From assembly GCF_022763345.1 (NCBI RefSeq), contig NZ_JALEGS010000100.1, positions 1-64,000 of the forward strand: a stretch of DNA of 64,000 bases, in the 5' to 3' direction. This DNA is from Phaeodactylibacter sp. (GTDB lineage: Bacteria > Bacteroidota > Bacteroidia > Chitinophagales > Saprospiraceae). Within the stretch, counting starts at the first letter, position 1, and each line of letters begins with the position of its first letter. The notes below the pieces were generated by a model. It had not been told where the DNA came from and searched no databases. It saw nothing but the letters and a program-made list of their open reading frames with translations. This document shows positions 59,778 to 64,000 of the stretch, piece by piece. The position numbers and the translations under genes were made by a program.

Positions 59778-60704
59778 CTAGTAACGGCGGCGCTTCTTGG
59801 TATCCCGCTCAAAACCCAGGATCAGGCTGATTTCGTGAGAGCCGTTATTGTAGCTCTGAAACTGCTGAAAGAAGACATCATAGCTGTAGTAAATCTGAAT
59901 ATTGCTGGTTTCTCCCATAGATAGCTGAGTACCCAGAAGAATACCTAATGCACCTAGTGAACGGTAAGACAGGCCAGTTGTCAGCTGATTGTCCATAAAC
60001 CGCGCCATGAGGTTAATGTCAATCTGCGAAGGCACGTTCCGGACGTTCCGCAGCATAACAGAAGGCTCGAAAGAGAAATCCAGGTCATCTACCTCCATTC
60101 TATGGCTGGCAAAGAAGGTGTAATACTCCAGAATAGACTCGTCTGTGTCCTGAGAAATGCGGGAGCGGACCAAATTGGTAAAAGAAAGCCCTACCCGCGT
60201 ATTTTCACCAAAAGAGCTAAAGAATCCTAAGGCGGCATCGAACTCGCCTTCGCCGTTCATAAAATCTTGTACCAGCTGATCGTTAAAATCAACAAAGTTG
60301 TTGGTCATAACGCTGTTGTCCAATGTCATTTGCTGGTATTCTGCCTGGAATCCTGCTGCCAGCTTGACATTATCGCTGATATCAAACCGGAAAGCATAGT
60401 TCAGGTGTGCACGCAGACGCTGCAATTGCGCAGCAGACTCAGTCAGGACACCTACCCCCAGCCCAAAGTTGTCTCCCAGCGGGCCATTGTACTGCGCCGC
60501 GTAGGTAGTGGGGGCATCCGAAAAACCCGACCACTGTGCCCGGGCGTTCAGCTGCAGCTGGTAGGAATTGTCAAAACCTACCGCACTGGGGTTGATCAAA
60601 ACTGGCGTCAGGTTATAATGCCCGAAAATGGCTTCGTCCTGAGCTGTTGCCAACTGCCAGGTCGCCAGGCAGCAAAAAAGGAGGAGTAGAAATTTACTTT
60701 TCAT
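59778..60704 (-). CDS. PorP/SprF family type IX secretion membrane protein
   Basis: Outer-membrane beta-barrel protein of 308 residues from ATG 60704 (MKSKFLLLLF; the upstream TTG adds only two codons), signal peptide ending QLATAQ. The N-terminal DEAIFGHYNLTPVLINPSAVG is the PorP/SprF hallmark, followed by LQLNARAQWSGF and repeated barrel strands (YRSLGALGILLGTQL). SprF-type proteins are needed for surface delivery of a specific partner adhesin, usually encoded next door. Here the partner would be the SprB-like gene that ends 65 bases upstream on the same strand, so the two are probably one transcript. The last residues DTKKRRRY are basic, an oddity for a barrel end. Confidence 0.92.
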   Translation of the reverse strand: MKSKFLLLLFCCLATWQLATAQDEAIFGHYNLTPVLINPSAVGFDNSYQLQLNARAQWSGFSDAPTTYAAQYNGPLGDNFGLGVGVLTESAAQLQRLRAHLNYAFRFDISDNVKLAAGFQAEYQQMTLDNSVMTNNFVDFNDQLVQDFMNGEGEFDAALGFFSSFGENTRVGLSFTNLVRSRISQDTDESILEYYTFFASHRMEVDDLDFSFEPSVMLRNVRNVPSQIDINLMARFMDNQLTTGLSYRSLGALGILLGTQLSMGETSNIQIYYSYDVFFQQFQSYNNGSHEISLILGFERDTKKRRRY

Positions 60705-60769
60705 CGTCAAATCGGTTGAGGGTTGAAGAATGGAGCAGGGACCGAAAGCCGCCTGCTCCGGATATCTTA

Positions 60770-63700
60770 TTAATCTTCACGAAGAATAGTCAATGAGCCT
60801 CGCTGTTGACGAGGGTTGCCTTCCGGGTCGGTATAGTCTAGTACATAGTAGTACGGCCCTTCCGGCAGTGGTGCACCATCCTGAGTGACACCGTTCCAGG
60901 TGTTGTCGTAGTTATTCGCTTCAAATACCAACTGTCCCCAGCGGTTGAAAATTTGCAGGTGGTTATCCGGGAATTCATTGACACAGAGGATGATAAATTC
61001 TTCGTTGGCACCGTCATTGTCCGGTGTCAGGATGATGCGGTCTGAGAAACAAGGGAAGCGACGGTCTTCCACCCGCACAGAGGTATTCTCAGAGAGGCAG
61101 CCATTACGGTCGCGCACCTGAAGGAAGTACTCACCAAAGCAAAGATCAAGCAGCTCGGCATCCTGTAGGTCAGACTGTCCCCAGTTGAAAGTGTAGGGGC
61201 CTGTGCCGCCGTCCACGATGGCCTCCACCGAACCGTTGCAGCCTTCTGTTGCTGGCTCAGTCTCAAAGGTTACGGTGATCGGAGCTGGGTTTTCCACTTC
61301 GAAAGTAGCAGTCTGCTGGCAATTATTGCCATCGAGTATCGTCACGGAGTACGCTGCGGGCTCGAGTTGGGTGATGCGGTTGCCAAAACCACCATTGCTC
61401 CAGAAGTAATCCAGTGGCTCAATACCACCATCGACATTTGCGGTAATAGCACCGTTTCTGCCGTCGTGGCAAAGCACATCCTGAATGAAGGCTTCTACCT
61501 CAATAGTATCGGGTGCAGTGAGCTCGATCTGATTGGTTGATGTACAGCCTACTTCATCTTGTACCATCAGCTGGTAAGTACCTGCAGGCAGGTCTTCGAT
61601 ATTCTGCCCGGTGCCAACCAGCATACTGGTTTCTACATTGGTCCACTCATACAGGTAACCACTGCTGCCGGTGGCTGTAGCACTCAGTGCTCCGTCCGCA
61701 GCATCCGGGCAGCTCACATCAAACCCGTTATAATTCTCCTCAGAAGTGATCGCTACGGCCAGCGCAGACTCTGTCTCTATGACCACCTGACGCGTCAGCA
61801 TATTGCCTGATGCCTCGGTGATGATCAATGTATAGGTCCCCGCGATAAGCCCTGTGGGGTCTTCCAGGTTAGAAACCTGATTGCCGTTGGCATCATTCCA
61901 GACGAAAGTGTAGTTTGGATCACCACCGACTACGTCGATGTCGATAGCGCCGTTGGTGTCATCCGGACAGCTTGTAAATTCCACATCGCCAACCTGCACG
62001 TCAAAATTGTTGATGAATATAGAATCCACCTCGATGATACAGCCATTGGCATCAGTAACTGTTGGCACGTACCACTGATCCGCACAAAGCCCGCCAATGC
62101 TTGCTCCTATGCTGCCGTTGTTCCAGTTGACCGTATACTGAGGTGTACCACCGGAGATGCTTACGGAAATCTGTCCATTGCAGTTCCCCTCTGTTGCGTG
62201 CCGGTAGTCCGGTGCAGTGACTTGCAGTTGTGCAGGGCTTGGAATCGATATGGTTGTTGTCGTCTCACTGCCCAGCAAATCAGTAATCACGATCATAGTA
62301 GACCCTGGAGGCAGATCATTGACAGTAAAGGTATTATCAGTGGCAGTATATGGTGTCACCTGTCCTTCTGAATCTGTTACTTCAATAGTGAAATTCGGCA
62401 CACCGCCATTGATCTGAATCTCAAGGGAGCCGTCCTCTGTGTAAGAACAGGTTGTCCCTACCGCGGTTACCTCAGGCGCTCCCATGGGGTCAGCGAAGTA
62501 CACATTGAAGCAGGTATCCTTGCTACAATTATTGTTGAAGTTGTTATCCGTGATCGTCACACAGTACTCACCGGTTCCCAGGTTTGAAACACTGGGGTCG
62601 TTGGCACTAAAACCATTGGGGCCACTCCATTCGTAGGTCAGCGGGCTCGTACCGCCACTTGCGTTCAGCGTGATCGAACCATTGGTATTGGTTGATGCGC
62701 CGGTGACTGGGATCAGGGTTGGGTTGAAGTTAATTTCAGGCGACTCGTCAACGATGAAGGTCATACTCGCCGTTTCGTTGTTGCTATCCGTTACGGTAAC
62801 GGAATAGCTACCTGCAGTAAGCCCGGTTGCTATTGCTCCGGTCGCCGTTGTGCCCGTCCATGCATAAGTGTATGGAGGCATACCTCCGTCTGCACTCAGC
62901 TCAATTGTACCTGTAGCTTCACCAAAACAGGCATCAGTAATATTGCTGTTGATCCGAAGCACTTGTTCCACCGCAACACACGCGGTTGTCGTACAATCGT
63001 TCGCATCAGTGATGGTCACACAATACTCGCCCTGCTCATTAAGGTTCACAAGGCTGGAAGCGGAAGAGTTGAAGTTGCCCGGACCTGTCCAGCTGTAAGT
63101 GTAAGGCATGGTGCCGCCATTTACCTGTAGGTCTACTGCCCCATCCAGCCCCTGATCAATCGGTGTGGCATCAATGGTTTGGACAGCGAGCGCTGCATTC
63201 GGTTCGTTTATGGTGTATACCTCAGATGCAGTACAGTCATTCACATCCGTTACGGTTACGGTGTATTGGCCGGCGACCAGGTTAGCCACAAGGCTTTGGT
63301 TGCTGGAGAAGTTGTTCGGCCCGGACCAGCTATACGTAAAGCCGCCGTTTCCACCAGAAACAGCCAGGTTAATGACACCCGTTGCTTCTCCTGCGCAGCT
63401 TACATCGGTTACGCCTTCCAGCAAGTTGATCGGGCTCGCATCGTCTACCTGAAAGCTGGCAGTGCTCTGGCAGCTCGCATCATCGAGTACGGTTACGGAG
63501 TAAGTGCCGGGAGAGAGGTTGTTCAGGGTTGAAGAACCCGGAACACCAGGTGCTGTACTCCAGAAGTAGTTGGCCGTTCCTACCGCGCCACTAACAGAAA
63601 GGGCAATAGAGCCATCATTTTCGCCGGCACAGCTCTCGTCCTCTACGGTTGAGTTGATGGTGCCACCCTGACCCGTACCGTTAGGCACGTTGTAGCAATT

Positions 63701-64000
63701 TTCAGCAGTACAGCCATTCTCATCGGTCACGGTAACACAGTAGGTGCCGCCCGGAAGGTTACTTGGATTGGTCTGGCCGGACTGAATGCCGCTATCCCAT
63801 GAGATGGTGTAGCCCGGGTTGCCCCCGGAAATATTCAGGTTAATTGCACCATTTGTACCATTTAGACAGGTTGGTGCAGTTACCCCTCCGCTCAGTGCAA
63901 CCGCACTGGAAGGACCATCTACGGTATATGTAGCTGTGGCAGTCAAGCCTCCACTGCCCATATCGGTAACGGTAACGGTGTAATTACCGGCAGCGAGGTT
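60770..64000 (-). CDS. SprB-like repeat adhesin, 3' part (gene runs off the window)
   Basis: Open frame that continues unbroken to the last base of the window, so its N-terminus lies outside; about 1076 residues are visible. It consists of SprB-type repeats of 70-85 residues with the recurring pattern GGxxPYTYxWS(G/N)...L.AGxYxVTVTDxNxC (examples NGGTMPYTYSWTGPG; GNGGFTYSWSGPNNFS; GTYSVTVLDDASC). It ends in a gliding-motility-associated C-terminal domain (about the last 90 residues: LTPDNDGANEEFIIL, LQIFNRWGQLVFEANNYDN, YYYVLDYTDPEGN), which is the type B T9SS sorting signal. With the PorP/SprF gene behind it, it should be a mobile or fixed surface adhesin. Confidence 0.92.
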   Translation of the reverse strand, partial: NLAAGNYTVTVTDMGSGGLTATATYTVDGPSSAVALSGGVTAPTCLNGTNGAINLNISGGNPGYTISWDSGIQSGQTNPSNLPGGTYCVTVTDENGCTAENCYNVPNGTGQGGTINSTVEDESCAGENDGSIALSVSGAVGTANYFWSTAPGVPGSSTLNNLSPGTYSVTVLDDASCQSTASFQVDDASPINLLEGVTDVSCAGEATGVINLAVSGGNGGFTYSWSGPNNFSSNQSLVANLVAGQYTVTVTDVNDCTASEVYTINEPNAALAVQTIDATPIDQGLDGAVDLQVNGGTMPYTYSWTGPGNFNSSASSLVNLNEQGEYCVTITDANDCTTTACVAVEQVLRINSNITDACFGEATGTIELSADGGMPPYTYAWTGTTATGAIATGLTAGSYSVTVTDSNNETASMTFIVDESPEINFNPTLIPVTGASTNTNGSITLNASGGTSPLTYEWSGPNGFSANDPSVSNLGTGEYCVTITDNNFNNNCSKDTCFNVYFADPMGAPEVTAVGTTCSYTEDGSLEIQINGGVPNFTIEVTDSEGQVTPYTATDNTFTVNDLPPGSTMIVITDLLGSETTTTISIPSPAQLQVTAPDYRHATEGNCNGQISVSISGGTPQYTVNWNNGSIGASIGGLCADQWYVPTVTDANGCIIEVDSIFINNFDVQVGDVEFTSCPDDTNGAIDIDVVGGDPNYTFVWNDANGNQVSNLEDPTGLIAGTYTLIITEASGNMLTRQVVIETESALAVAITSEENYNGFDVSCPDAADGALSATATGSSGYLYEWTNVETSMLVGTGQNIEDLPAGTYQLMVQDEVGCTSTNQIELTAPDTIEVEAFIQDVLCHDGRNGAITANVDGGIEPLDYFWSNGGFGNRITQLEPAAYSVTILDGNNCQQTATFEVENPAPITVTFETEPATEGCNGSVEAIVDGGTGPYTFNWGQSDLQDAELLDLCFGEYFLQVRDRNGCLSENTSVRVEDRRFPCFSDRIILTPDNDGANEEFIILCVNEFPDNHLQIFNRWGQLVFEANNYDNTWNGVTQDGAPLPEGPYYYVLDYTDPEGNPRQQRGSLTILRED

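Noticed and set aside
60770..64000. CRISPR-like or tandem DNA repeats in the adhesin
   Set aside because: The repeats are at protein level with varied DNA and no constant spacer length; they are SprB-type domains.

Overview
The window looks like chromosome from a Bacteroidota bacterium, most likely of the Saprospirales type (Lewinella or Phaeodactylibacter relatives). This rests on three observations. There are several very large secreted proteins built of HYR/Ig-like repeats that end in type IX secretion (T9SS) C-terminal sorting domains. A SprB-like adhesin with a gliding-motility-associated C-terminus sits next to a PorP/SprF-family protein. TAnnTTTG-type -7 boxes occur where sigma-70 boxes would otherwise be expected. 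No rRNA, tRNA, CRISPR array, prophage or intact insertion sequence was seen.

Layout. 1-12.7 kb holds mostly single housekeeping or accessory genes: ygiQ, an aldehyde dehydrogenase, a TPR protein, a small outer-membrane protein, and a CoiA-like gene split by an in-frame amber codon. It also holds a DUF4412 / beta-helix lipoprotein / di-haem cytochrome c run, a type IB topoisomerase and a hemolysin III-type membrane protein. 12.7-28.5 kb is a minus-strand surface-protein block: three small paralogues with dockerin-like repeats, a repeat-rich intergenic segment, and a 3708-residue giant. 28.8-40.0 kb carries a membrane-anchored AraC regulator, a metallopeptidase/TolB-propeller/beta-barrel fusion, a P-domain T9SS protein, an unrecognised 1109-residue protein with three long internal repeats, and a GNAT acetyltransferase. 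40.1-45.6 kb is on the plus strand: an M28 peptidase, an LCIB-type (theta) carbonic anhydrase homologue followed by an APC permease with two UspA domains, and a stand-alone TrpF-like protein. 45.6-64 kb is on the minus strand: clpB, a protein with an effector-associated-domain-like N-terminus and a TonB-like C-terminus, two more HYR/dockerin/cohesin-like T9SS proteins, a 2.8 kb stretch without a convincing gene, PorP/SprF, and a SprB-like adhesin cut by the window edge.

How the parts fit. Six proteins share one dockerin-like module (AADVNxSGS...LRKMILG...GDVNG). Three of them continue into a cohesin-like domain and a T9SS sorting signal. The other three stop right after the dockerin-like module. 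This suggests, by inference only, a family of extracellular parts that could assemble on the cell surface. PorP/SprF and the SprB-like adhesin fit the same T9SS and surface-adhesion theme. The rest appear to be independent metabolic, stress and envelope genes.
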